From contig CM060073.1 of NCBI GenBank assembly GCA_030533445.1, positions 37,217,428-37,281,427 of the forward strand: a DNA stretch of 64,000 nt, written 5' to 3'. This stretch comes from Cyprinodon diabolis (taxonomy: Eukaryota > Chordata > Actinopteri > Cyprinodontiformes > Cyprinodontidae). Position 1 is the first letter of the stretch; every line of letters starts with the position of its first letter. Shown here in pieces: positions 1 through 12,277 of this stretch. The translations under genes were made by a program, and so were the position numbers. The notes under the pieces are model-generated. The model was not told the origin of the DNA, did no database searches, and saw only the letters and a list, made by a program, of their open reading frames with translations.

Positions 1-880
1 TACAAAATGTTGACTTTCTATAAACTCCAAGCAATGTTTTAAAATGTACTTAGTCCCAGTTTCCATGTGTATTTGGGTCTTGTATGGGTTTTGGAAGGAC
101 TGGATGTGTACTATCAGGCTTGAGCTAAATAGTACTCCTGTTAAAGTTTTAGATGGGTTAAAAGGTACAAACAACTACAGTAGCTGCAAAAAAAAAAAAA
201 GGTTATACTCCAAGAAAAAGGGAATTAACATAAGTCAGTTTAGTGAAAAGAAAACAATCCTATCTGGAAAACATTTCTAATGCTGCTTTATAAGGCTGTT
301 TGGGGAAACATTAACTTACTCTATAAATGTTGGAACTGTAACTAATATACAGTCATATGTTTTCATTATTACTGCTGCTTACCTTTATCACGGCTGTACT
401 TTAAAAAAATGAAAAATGTCTTTAGCGCTGTACTGAATGAAATGTCCTTTTGTATACAATCTGTGTATGCAAAATGAGAATAAAGTCTGTCTAAGTCTAA
501 GTCTATTCTTACAATGAAGTATGTTGAGCTTTTCCTTGACATGAGTTTTTAAGTATTTTTGTCTTTTTTAGAATCTTTATTCTCAAACTAGTTAACCATG
601 AATGTAAACTTAAATTGTTGCTCAATAAATTTGTCATGATCATGACTCTGAGAGCTGGCGTAATTGCTCATTTCATTCACCTCCCTAACTCTGCCAGGTT
701 TCCAGTTACCACTCATCTAATCCACCTGCTTCTGCGTCTTTATATACAGCTCAGTCCCAGTTTTCGTGGCCAGATCATTGAGTTTGTGATTACTGAATCT
801 GAGTTGGAGATCATTGCTAATGTCATAGTTCATATTCCCGTTATCGGGATCCAGTGGTGAGAATGGGTTTTTAGTGGTTC
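1..880. other. AT-rich intergenic DNA, possible 3' UTR end of an off-window gene
   Basis: No convincing open reading frame is present. The stretch up to about 500 reads like the end of a 3' UTR: AT-rich sequence, then an AATAAA hexamer, then a TG/CT-rich run with a short AAGTCT tandem. A second AATAAA lies near 624. This could be the tail of a + strand gene whose coding part is left of the window, or chance in AT-rich DNA. Confidence 0.3.
479..484 (+). terminator. candidate poly(A) signal
   Basis: A canonical AATAAA is followed within about 15 bases by the T/G-rich run GTCTGTCTAAGTCTAAGTCT. This is the usual order of signal and downstream element in vertebrates. No upstream coding exon is visible in the window, so the gene it would serve is unknown. 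Confidence 0.25.
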
Positions 881-1400
881 ATAGAGTTCCTGTTTATCTG
901 ATCATGTTCTTTCTCTTATCCACTAAGCGTGCCCTGTTCCTGTCTTGGTTCAGTGGAGAGAGCGATTCTTTTTTAGCATACCGTAGTTCCTGATATCCTA
1001 CCCTGATCTGCCTCTCAACTACTGAACTTGCCTGTTCCCATCTGAATGTTCTGCCTGAACTCTCTGTGGACTCCTTGAACCCTGGACCAGCCTGTTCCTG
1101 TTCTGATCGGAATCCCTAAACGCGCTATGGACTCATGGACCTCTGAGCCTTCCTGTTCTGATCTGTTTCCCTGACCTCCGGGACTGTAGCATCTGGTTCA
1201 CTCTGGGCAATACTCGCTGCCCAGAGTGGCTGGATCCTACTGCGTTCTTTGGAGGTGGACTGAACTGTCAAACCAGATAAGTGGCTCACATGGAAAGTCA
1301 TTCTCCATCAGATTATCATGATCACTTATCTGTGTTTTACTCCACCAGAATATCCTGTTATGGGCGGTGCGCAGCCGCTGCAGATCCCCAGCTCTGCTTA
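881..1400. other. CCTG/CTGACC-rich block, possibly a decayed LTR-type repeat
   Basis: This stretch is less AT-rich than its flanks and is dominated by short CCTGTTC, CTGATCTG and CTGACCT words. Similar texture recurs at 4.88-5.34 kb and 6.23-6.99 kb. I cannot show terminal repeats or a coding remnant, so assignment to an old retroelement is only a guess. A perfect hairpin lies inside it at 1199-1228. Confidence 0.25.
1199..1228. repeat. 11-bp-stem hairpin
   Basis: The arms CACTCTGGGCA and TGCCCAGAGTG are exact reverse complements separated by the 8-base loop ATACTCGC. The stem is GC-rich compared with surrounding DNA. Its role is unknown; it could be a structural remnant of the repeat block it sits in. 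Confidence 0.6.
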
Positions 1401-2393
1401 TGACTTTTTCAAAAACCTTTAAATAATCACTGTCTCTCCTGAATTTTGGGTCCTACTTTATGAGCTTTATGACAAAATTAGCATTTAGTCCTCTACTAGA
1501 CACTATTAAGAACTAATCAGGAAAAAAATTGGAATAAATATTTTGGTTTCAACTTCAAAACAATAAAAGGAAAAAAAGGTTGAAGTTGGCAATGTAAAAA
1601 AATTAAACCATTTATGTTTGAATGATTAAACCATAAATTAACTTTCCCAACTAATGTGCTTTAGATAGGTACTTATTACCAACAGCTGTCTGTAAAACAT
1701 GAGTAATTTAGAATGTCTGATACCTTTAGCTTGTCTGACATTTAGATTCTGGTATTTCTTTTATGACATATTTTTCTCTAAGCCGTTTATAGGACACCTG
1801 TTTTCTATGAAAATTACACAAGTAGTTCATGGAAGAATGAATGTAGCAAACAGGCATAAAATAAAAAGCACTTTCGGAGCCTTTTTTTCTAATTTATAAG
1901 CTTTGGATCAACAGTTGTAACCGAGAAGCTTTGGGGTCAAAAAGAACAAAACAAACACAGTTTAAGTTTTTGTGTAAAGAATTTTGTTATCTTTTTAAGT
2001 GTTCACTATTGAGAGCTAGAGGAAAAATTGAATAGGCAAACGGATAAAGACAGAGTGAGAAGTGGGAGAGCAAGTTAAAGAAGTAAGAAGCCCTTGAGTT
2101 GAATCTGCGCCTGCCTGGGCCTAGAGAGAGCAGATGACAGTAGCTTTGGTTCCTTTTAAAGAGCGCATACTTTTTCCTTACATAACCCCTACACTTTTGC
2201 TTTTTTCAATTATTTGGGAAGAAATTTTTTACTTTAAAAATGTATGCTTTCATCTGTTCCTAAGCGGGGAGGAAAAGACGGTGGCATCATGGATCATGCA
2301 GAAAAGACAGCCGATGACAAGTTGGAAGAATATCGACAATTATTATATTCTTTAAGGTTTATCTTCAGAGTACATGAACATTTTGGGGGAACT
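1401..2393. other. intergenic, nothing recognised
   Basis: This is AT-rich sequence with short A and T runs. No ORF with family resemblance, no terminal inverted repeats and no RNA gene could be seen. Confidence 0.5.
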
Positions 2394-2490
2394 CTGGAGA
2401 GAGAAAAAGAGATAAAGCATGAGAGAAAAAGAGTGAGTGAGATAGAGGATAGAGGATAGAGGAGATAGAGCGAGACAGAAAAACAGACAG
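2394..2490. repeat. polypurine tract with GATAGAG tandem
   Basis: Almost every base on the + strand is a purine (GAGAGAAAAAGAG and similar). It includes tandem copies of a 7-base GATAGAG-like unit around 2440-2470. The tract makes the spurious serine/leucine-rich ORFs on the opposite strand. Confidence 0.75.
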
Positions 2491-4797
2491 ACTCTGGAAG
2501 AGCACATGCAAACACAGAAGTTTTTATTTTTAACCCTTCCCCCATTCCAGATTCCCCCTAAGGTGCCCCTTGCTCCCCTTTTCCCCTCCTTCTGCTTCTC
2601 TGTGAGGTTAAAGCGCACCTTCCCACTAAAGGGCTCTGGGGTCACGCATCTGCATGTGAAATGTGAACCCGCTGACATTCCACGGCAGCCCTAAGCTGTG
2701 CAGTCCTTTTGTTCGCTAGGGTGTTAGTGTCAGGCACTAACAAGACCAGTGACGGTCTCTACGAAAAATACGAGAACGACAGGGAGATGTATTTGCTTCT
2801 AAGTCAGTGGTTATCGCATATTTAAAGATTTCAAGAAAAAAAAAAAGTAGGCTGAGGTTATACACAAGCTCTGTTAAGCTAGAGAATCTGCAGCTACCTT
2901 GTAACTATTTTCTACATGTTACACTAAATGATATGGATTTGGGTGTGGTAAAATTAAGTGTGGAGGGGAGCCAGGGGGTCCATATATGTTGAATGGGGTC
3001 AAGGCAACCATGAAAAAACTTGTTAGGGGTTTCCTTGACAACCATGCAGACGTTAGTAACTGAAACACCAGGTCTGGCCTCATAATTTATCGCACACTAA
3101 ACAAGAGTACCTAGCTTATAATGTGCAATGTTGTTTCCAGACATTTTGAAGCTCCTAATTTTTGAAATTCTCTAATGCTGACTAAACATTGTACACGTTA
3201 AACCTAAAAGTGTTTAAGAAAGACCTCAGTTTTGGTACACGCTATTTTGAATCAGGCAACACACAGAAGTGTAGGGCTGGGGTCCTTTCAGTCCATGAAT
3301 TGAGTTCAGAGGCACAAAGGAAAGCTATTCACCAAGCAGTGATGGACTTCACACTCGCCTTTATTGCCTCTCTGGCAGGCAAAGAGAAAAAGGAGAAAAG
3401 TAGAAAGCAATAAAAGAAATAGAAAACCGTTTGCACAGGAACTTCAGTTTAACTTGACGAAAATCACTGCAAACCCTGATATTTTGTGTTTAATTGATTT
3501 TAGGACTGTTTCTTGGATATTTAATGAATCATGTGATAATGGATGATTTTAATGCACTAGTCAAAATAAGCACTGCTAACTTGTTACATGGTGTAAGGAA
3601 ATGGTATGCATGGATCTCGTCATATACAGTATAAAATACCTCAATTTATACAAAGTGTCACCAAAAACGAAACAATAATTTCTACTTCTCAACTTTTTAA
3701 TAATAAAATGACTTACAATAAATATTTACTTAATGAAAAAACAGTTCAATAAAAAGTAAAATAAAAAGACTTACTGCTTGTTATCCTTTTACTATTATGA
3801 ACTGTAAAACAACTGCAAAAAGCTAATTTTGTTTAGTGCATAGACTGAGTCATCAGCTTCCATATGCATTAAGCACAGCCAATTTGCTAATCTTAGCTTA
3901 CAAATTGTAGTTCAAAACATTTTTACTTTAATAACTGCAATAAGTGGTTCTCTGTGAGTTTTCTAAGCATTCCTCTTTGTGTTTGTCATATTTGCAAACA
4001 GTCTGAATAGTCTTTTTTAAAATGTAGAAAATATAAAAGCTTTCATTCATCAAGCTGAGTGGCATTGTGCAGCAATAGCTGGAAGACAGGCAGTGATGTT
4101 TTCCTCTGGCATTTAAACTGTAAAATAAACACGATGAAACATGTTCTGCTTTTTAAAACCTTGGTATATTCCACATTGCCTTAGATTATGAGGGAATCAG
4201 AACAACCCCATTACCGAAATAGAAGTCAGCTGGACTTCTCTCTTGAATTTTAACTTAGTTTTTCCTCTCCCTGAAAAGGCTTCTTCAGTCTTAATCAATA
4301 GTAGTGAATGTAATGGGTATATCAACATCTCACATATTGGCAGGAAGCTTCTTATCTGTTCAAAACTGAAGGGATTTTTGTTAATGATTGGTGAAAGATC
4401 TTTAAAAAATAATACACAAGTAAAGAATCAATGACTTTCACTTGTCTGAGTCAGGATGAATTCTTCCTGAACTTAATGTCAAAAGCGGAAACTTGGAAAA
4501 AAATCACAATTAGTTAATGCCCTAGTATTAGGTATACCAATCAAAATTATATAGAATTGCCCACCCAACACAAGCACACCCTTACTTTGCTTGCTAAATT
4601 AAAACTTTAAAATTAGCCTGCAAAAATAGTTACATTTAATTCATAAATCATTCACAAATTATTAATTCATTCACAAATAAAGAAAACAGCAACATTTACC
4701 AAAGTGCTGTATAGAGACACTAATCAATGAAAGTAAAGTCCAAAATTAAAAATTACAGATTATTACGAGCCAGCGGTGAGTTTTACCCAACATTCCT
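2491..4797. other. intergenic, nothing recognised
   Basis: The part around 2.5-2.8 kb has more balanced base composition and could be conserved non-coding DNA, but comparison would be needed. The rest is AT-rich without recognisable genes or element ends. ORFs here are short and have no family resemblance. Confidence 0.4.
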
Positions 4798-4874
4798 GTC
4801 TGTGTGTCTGTCTGTCTGTCTGTCTTCCTGCCTGCCTGCCTTCTCCCTGCCTTCTTCCTGCCTGCCTGCCGGCC
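4798..4874. repeat. (CTGT)n/(CTGC)n simple repeat
   Basis: Tandem TCTG units pass into CTGCC and TTCCTGCCTGCC units. This is a compound tetranucleotide microsatellite with point changes. Confidence 0.85.
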
Positions 4875-5340
4875 TTATTCTGACCTGATTCTGCCCGCTG
4901 ATTCTCTGAGCCTACCTGAACCCTACTGGACCTGTCTTCATGAGTTTTTGGATCTCTGACCTGTTATCTGGGCCCTGACCTCATTCTTGGATTTTTTTTC
5001 CCCTGGATTGTCTCCGGATCTCAGATAACCCGGCTTTGACTCTGGACCAGCTCTTAGATTCTGAACTCTGCTTTGTTTCCTTGGTCATTCTGCTTGTCTC
5101 TGTTCTCACCGATCTGACCCTGTGCATTCCCCTGGACCCACGATTAACTGTAAAAGATGGATTCCTCCACATCAGCCTTGATTCCTCATCATTCTGGAAT
5201 CCTCTGAGATTCACCAGTGATATGACAATTCAACCAGCATGTTCAGAAGTTTCAGTGGTTAACTTTGGTGAATCCCTCCCGACCTGCGACAGGTTCACAT
5301 TCCAGTAAATTGTTAAAATGTCTCTTGTTGTTCTAGTTGA
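4875..5340. other. second CTGACC/CTGGACC-rich block
   Basis: Composition resembles the block at 0.88-1.40 kb: repeated words such as CTGACCT, CCTGGACC, TCTGGACC and GATCTCTGACC in a region otherwise AT-rich. The two ORFs of about 80-90 codons here look composition-driven. A degenerate retroelement fragment is possible but not shown. Confidence 0.25.
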
Positions 5341-6230
5341 ATTCCGGGTCTTCCTCTGGATCTTCCACTTTCTGGTCATTACAATATTAGTGGATAGCAA
5401 TATTAGCCACTATTGTTAGTGACGTGCTCACCAAAGCACCATTGAATTGAGCCATGTCAAGAAAACCATGATGTTTCAGTGCAAAGTGAGCAGCATCTGT
5501 CATAAAGCTGGTTGTAGCACCTTTAATTTCTATTTGAGGTATAGCTTACATTTCAGATGTTATGATAGCTAAAGATATGTACTCTCTCTCATAAATACAT
5601 AAGCTGTGAGTATAGTGGTGACAGGTATAACATACTAACCCATAGAGATGATCCTAATTGTTTTTAACAGCTCTAGTTGTGATTATTGTATCACAGATTT
5701 TTGCTTTCTTGTCATGATGGTTACATTTCTAAACTGTAGGCTAATAAAAGAGGGTTAATGTGACCTCTACCTTAAGGGGCAGACTAGCTATGGGGAGGAC
5801 TGAGATATTTTGCTGTGCTGCTAATGGCCAGACCTACGTAGCGTTCACTGTGGCACGTGACCAAAGAGTGCCAGAGAGTGCCAGAGCACCACTGGACGAA
5901 TTCTACTCCAGTCAGGATAGAATGAGGTGTCTTTTCATTTTTAAGAACCAGCCATTGCATTTTCAAAGCCGAGATATCATATGAAAATAAAGGAAACAGA
6001 TCAGAATTCCTTGAAGAATAGATGGAGGAAGGTTTGCTGGCAACAAAGATCGCATTTTTCAAGTTAATAATTTAGAAGATCCAATGGCCAGTAGTATTCG
6101 GTGATATATACTTGCACAAACCTATTCATTTTTCAAACAATTTAAAAACAAAACACAGAGTGCAAAGGGTCTGATGGCAGACCGCACATGCACTAGTACC
6201 ATCTTGAAGTCATAGCCTTTTTTCTTTTAT
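5341..6230. other. intergenic, nothing recognised
   Basis: This is unique-looking AT-rich DNA. Overlapping short ORFs at 5.76-6.06 kb on both strands resemble nothing I know. Confidence 0.4.
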
Positions 6231-6990
6231 TTAGTTCATGAAGGATTTCTGTCCAGTTTACTGTTTGCATGATCTTTTATGTTTACCAACTTACAACCTG
6301 ACTCAGTCAACCTTGGCCTTCCGAGTTATGCTTTTACAATTCACCTATTTCACCTCCCACTTAATCTTCTTCCAGCAACAGACTCATTGCTAGATTATCA
6401 AAAGCCATGGTATGAATAAAGGTCCAGCATTCTCCCCTGTTTGCCTGTTTCTCAACTGCACTCAATGCTATTTTTGCATAATGGATCACTGGCCCTGATT
6501 TTGACCTTGCTGGATGTTGCACTTATCTATGTTTCCTGGTTTCTGACTCAGAATATGATTATCAATATGATCATTAACTCTTACCTTTTTGTCTGATCCT
6601 TTCTGGATTTTTCAGCCATTTGCCACCATGATTATGACCTGGCCTGTCCCCTCAACATTTTCTTGGTTATTAGATTAGATCTGCAAACCTTGCTGTTTGT
6701 ATGTACTTTAAACATTTCAGAAAAGGATCGCCCACCTAGGATTTTCTTCGATATTCTGTTTATGATGTCCTCTGTGATACAGGCTTTCCCCATAATCCCC
6801 TCACCCCCATTTTAACAGACAGGTGATACATTTGCCCAGGATTAGGAAATTATTACCCTTTAGGAGGTTGTTGTGTTCCCTTTTCTATTAAATCAGCTAT
6901 CTTTTTACACAGGAATATTCATGTGTTTTGTTCTCTCTGTGTATCCCTCTACTGATTGTGTACTGCAAGCGAGGCTTTACCTGACTCTAC
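6231..6990. other. third CTGACC-type pyrimidine-rich block
   Basis: Words like CCTGATTTTGACC, TTCTGACTCAG and ATGACCTGGCCTGTCC recall the blocks at 0.9 and 4.9 kb. No terminal repeats, primer-binding site or coding remnant was found. It is recorded as a possible related repeat only. Confidence 0.2.
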
Positions 6991-8650
<1,660 letters not shown>

Positions 8651-8665
8651 CTGCACCGTCAACAC

Positions 8666-9040
8666 TAGTGTTGCACCGATACCGATACCATTATCGGACG
8701 GGGCCCCGATACTGCCCTAAAATGGTGGTATCGGTATCGGCGAGTACCAACAAATAGGGCACAGATACCATTTTGAGAGCCATAAGTTTATTCAACTATT
8801 GTCACCCACTCCTGGTAGGCAAGAAAAGCTTTTTATTTTTATTATCCAGTAGAACTTTTTATTAAAAAGTTCTACTTGATTCACTTTTTATTAGATTTTT
8901 TCCTGCTTCACAAAGGTAGACAGCAGCTTGACAAAGCCATGATGGCAATTATTTTACATTATTATGGTATCGGCCGATACTGCACAGCCAGGTATCGGGT
9001 ATCGGTATCGGGGCCAAAAAATGGCATTGGCGCAACACTA
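8666..9040. mobile_element. non-autonomous hAT transposon (MITE, 375 bp)
   Basis: The left end reads TAGTGTTGCACCGATACC and the right end, reverse-complemented, TAGTGTTGCGCCAATGCC, matching at 15 of 18 positions. A perfect 8-bp direct repeat GTCAACAC flanks both sides (8658-8665 and 9041-9048), the duplication size typical of hAT elements. Subterminal regions carry many GGTATCGG/CCGATACC words on both strands, a common layout for transposase binding repeats. There is no room for a transposase, so it would need one supplied in trans. The exact target duplication suggests a fairly recent insertion. Confidence 0.88.
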
Positions 9041-9048
9041 GTCAACAC

Positions 9049-11285
9049 CCAGTCAAATTCATTGTAAGTGCAAACCTACTTAAAAATAAACTTGATTCTG
9101 AATCTATTGGTCAAACCAGCTATTTAGGACAACCCATAGTACTGGAAAGGCTAAATAAGCACCGTAAGGCCTTGTAACCACTCGTCCTGTGATATTATGA
9201 GTTGATCAGGAGCAGACTTATACCAGGACAGAGCTTTGATCAGCTGCAACTGATAAGTTATTGTGATGAGGGGATGTCGGACTGACGAGAAAGATTGAAC
9301 ATGTACCTGTAGGAAGCTGGGCTGCTCTCAGAACATTTCAGTTACAGGTTGGATAAAGCAAATAGAACTCCTTCATAAATCTGATACAATGTTAGTAAGA
9401 TCCTTTTTAGTTAAGATTCTAGATTAAAATTTGTTTGCACCCTCTTTAAATTAGGATAGCCATATTTTCATTTGCAATAAAGAGAAGAGTTCACCAGTCA
9501 CTTTTAATTTACGGAAGACTTGTAATCTTAACATAATTTGAAGTAGCCTATGTCTCTATTTGAAAGAATGAAAAAGTCTTTGGAATTAAAGGTGGAATTT
9601 TTTATTTTATTTTGATGATTACAATTTTTCATAATTGCTCACATTTTTAGTAATGCTGGTAAAGTAAAAAACAATCTAAAGAAAATAAGTGTTTCCTAGC
9701 CACTTGTGGCTGGTAAACCTTACTTTTGCCTTTCTTCCCTTAGCCAAGGTACAACTGGTTGTACAACAGGTTGGTCTGACTGGGGTAGCAATAAAAATGT
9801 AAAAGTTTAGTGATTTGCATGACTATGGCTTACGCACTGCATTACTAACTGGCAGTGCAGAATGCCTCCCAGTATAAATTAAGTCACTGGATATTTATGG
9901 TCATGCTCGTTGTAATGGTAAATTTTAAATACTCTCAACAAGGCCACGGTCTCATTTTCTCTCTTCCTCCCTTTATACAATTTCTCTGATCTTGTCTCCT
10001 TTCTTGCTCTCATTCCTTTTTGCTTTGCCCTCTCTTTTTTTCCATCGTTTTTTCTGTTCCCTCATCGCTCCCATCTTCCTTTATCCCCCTCTCTCTGCTG
10101 TCGAGGAGCCACACTGATGATTGATTGTTTCTCTGCAGAGTCTGACAGGATGTAGAACACTCCTGGCCCCAGGGGCCCCTGACAGACTGTACCACCTGAT
10201 TAAGATTCGTCCTTTAATCAGCTGCGTAGTGCTACTTGGAAACTGCTCCTGTAAACATGTAGAAAAATAAGAAAGGTTCCACTTTCTTTACGATAACACT
10301 GTTCGTTTGTTTTTTGACTTATGAGAAATGCATTTTTTCTAAGCAGATAGCTTCCTCTATTGGGCTCAAAGGTCTTTGAGTATCAGTGACAGCAGAGAAG
10401 GTAAAAAAAACGGAGTGTCTTCTTCTTAGTAAAGTTCTCTGTTGCTGTTCGCCGAGGTATCTCTAAACCTATTACAACTAGTAATAGTACTACAAATAGA
10501 ATGCTATTATTTTTCTTCTGCTGAGATTAAAAGACTGATAGACTGGTGGTATCACATGACTGAAGTAAGAAAGAATTTGGATGATGTCAGAGAACATTTG
10601 GCTCAGCAAAAACTGAAACAGTTACCATGATCAGGATACTGTATATTTTGTGGAGGAAAATTGTAGTTTTTTTAATCTTTTCATATCAGCTATCCTTCTG
10701 TTTAAAGAACAACAGAACAAAATGTCTAAAATTGATTATTACTTAAGAACATTACAATTAAGTGGGACATTATCAACCAATAAATGATTTCAGCTAATGC
10801 TGAATATAGTCGAACATAGAAAATCTGTAGTGTATGGACTGGTAATAAATCCAAAGTAAATTGTATTGGGTCTCTCACTCAGATACAGATTTTAGACACT
10901 TTATACTCTGGCACTCAATGAATTTATTGAGAATGTTTAAAAAAAAAATGCCTCTATAGAAATTTCATAGTTTCATACCAGTTACGTTTACCATTAAAAA
11001 AAACATTGAATTCACACTGAAGTAAGTAGTTGTCCAGTTACTTTCTACCTAGTGATCTTTTGAGGGTTTTACATAGTCCATGGCGATGGTGTTTGTACTC
11101 GCAGAACTTTATGACTTCAGTAATTTATTGGATTCTATTTACCATCTATGGAATGTTTAAATATTTTTTTGCCTAATGACCTGGAATTAAAATGGATTTT
11201 TGTTTGATTGCATCATTTCTTTAACTTGACATGCCTACAAACTTTATTTTATTTTTTATTTTTTTGTGAATCAAACAAAATGTGG
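9049..11285. other. intergenic, with a possible conserved block at 10.08-10.25 kb
   Basis: Most is AT-rich and featureless. Around 10080-10250 composition becomes balanced and there are paired homeodomain-like words: CTGATTA and, 12 bases later, its complement TAATCAG, plus a GGCCCC/GGGGCC core. This is the kind of sequence seen in conserved enhancers near developmental genes, but conservation is untested. Confidence 0.3.
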
Positions 11286-11375
11286 GACAAAAAAAACAGA
11301 AAAATTTTGCTTACATAAGTGGATTTGTAGAGCCACCGCTAACAGCAATTACAGCGGCAAGTTGCTTCGGTCTAA

Positions 11376-12008
11376 GGCCCCGTCCACACGAAGCCGAACC
11401 CTGGCCTAAACGCACAAATTTTTCACCAAACCAGCCTCTCATCCACACGAAGCCGGCGTTGCGGGGGTCTGTAAACAATCTTTTTTTTATTCAGCCTTCA
11501 GAGTGGGAAGATTTTGAAACGCCGTTTTCGCGTTTCCATCTTTAAGCTCTAACCGCAATTTTTTTTTACACGCATGCGTCATAGCGTCACCTCTAAACAC
11601 GCATGCACGACACAGTATCACAACAACAATGGCGCCGTACTGTGTTGAATGGTTGCTGCTAATGCTACTCACCCTGCTGTCGGGCTTACAACAGAATCTT
11701 CTTCTTCTGGAATATCTCCAGGAAGAACAGAGCAATATCGACGACATAGTTCAGCACCTGAATTTGACTGAACCACGAAAATGGACCCGCAGGGCAACCA
11801 TGTATAAATATTAGTGCGCATGCCCAACATTTCGTCGCCTATTTTTGCTTTGGCACCACAGCGCCACTTACAGGCCTGGCATACATTTTGCAGCGTTTTC
11901 ATGCATTCGTATGGACGATCACATTTATTTTACGTCTCCGTCTTTACGACAAACGTTCTAGAAAATATTAGCGTTTCGTGTTCGTTTTGACTTCGTGTGG
12001 ACGGGGCC
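11376..12008. mobile_element. PIF/Harbinger-like MITE, 633 bp
   Basis: Perfect 18-bp terminal inverted repeats are GGCCCCGTCCACACGAAG at the left and its exact complement at the right. A TAA trinucleotide is duplicated on each side (11373-11375 and 12009-12011), fitting the 3-bp TWA target duplications of PIF/Harbinger elements. Copies of the CCACACGAAGCC word recur inside at about 11452. The element is CpG-richer than its surroundings. It has no complete transposase, only a short ORF, and looks like a deletion derivative. Other superfamilies with 3-bp duplications are not excluded. Confidence 0.75.
11629..11814 (+). pseudogene. 61-codon ORF inside the MITE, possible transposase start
   Basis: A true ATG in good context (ACAACAATGG) opens a frame beginning MAPYCVEWLLLML, followed by a leucine/glutamine-rich stretch and a short basic run near the end. 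I recognise no complete domain. Leucine-rich then basic N-termini occur in fish Harbinger-type nucleases, so this may be the surviving start of the parent element's gene, joined by deletion to the right terminus. It could also be non-coding. Confidence 0.35.
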
Positions 12009-12277
12009 TAAGTCTCTAAGGGACTTACTATATCTTGCCTATGAGATTTTTGTGCATTCATCATGGTAACATTCTTGCAGCTTCTTCGTGTTGTATGGTT
12101 TTCCCTTGTTGACTGCAATTTTGAAGCCTAATATTTTCAATTTGATTGAAGTCTAGACTAGGCCATTCCAAGAGTGACTTTTTAGGTCATTGTCTTGAAC
12201 AAAAGTGGACCCCTGTCCCAGTCCTAAATGAACGGCATATTGACACGGTTTTGCCTTGCCACTTGCAAGGCACTGTA

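Larger units (their letters stand above)
11286..12277 (-). mobile_element. Tc1-like transposon relic, internally deleted, host of a nested MITE
   Basis: The sequence just before 11376 (TAGAGCCACC, then AGCAATTACAGC) and just after 12011 (GTCTCTAAGGG, then a GACTAGGCCATTCCAAGAG segment) is continuous with a widespread teleost Tc1-like element read on the - strand. The right side ends in CAAGGCACTGTA at 12266-12277, the typical terminus of that family. Most of the transposase is deleted. The 633-bp MITE at 11376-12008 interrupts it and separates bases that were adjacent. Family assignment rests on remembered consensus, so it should be aligned. Confidence 0.65.
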
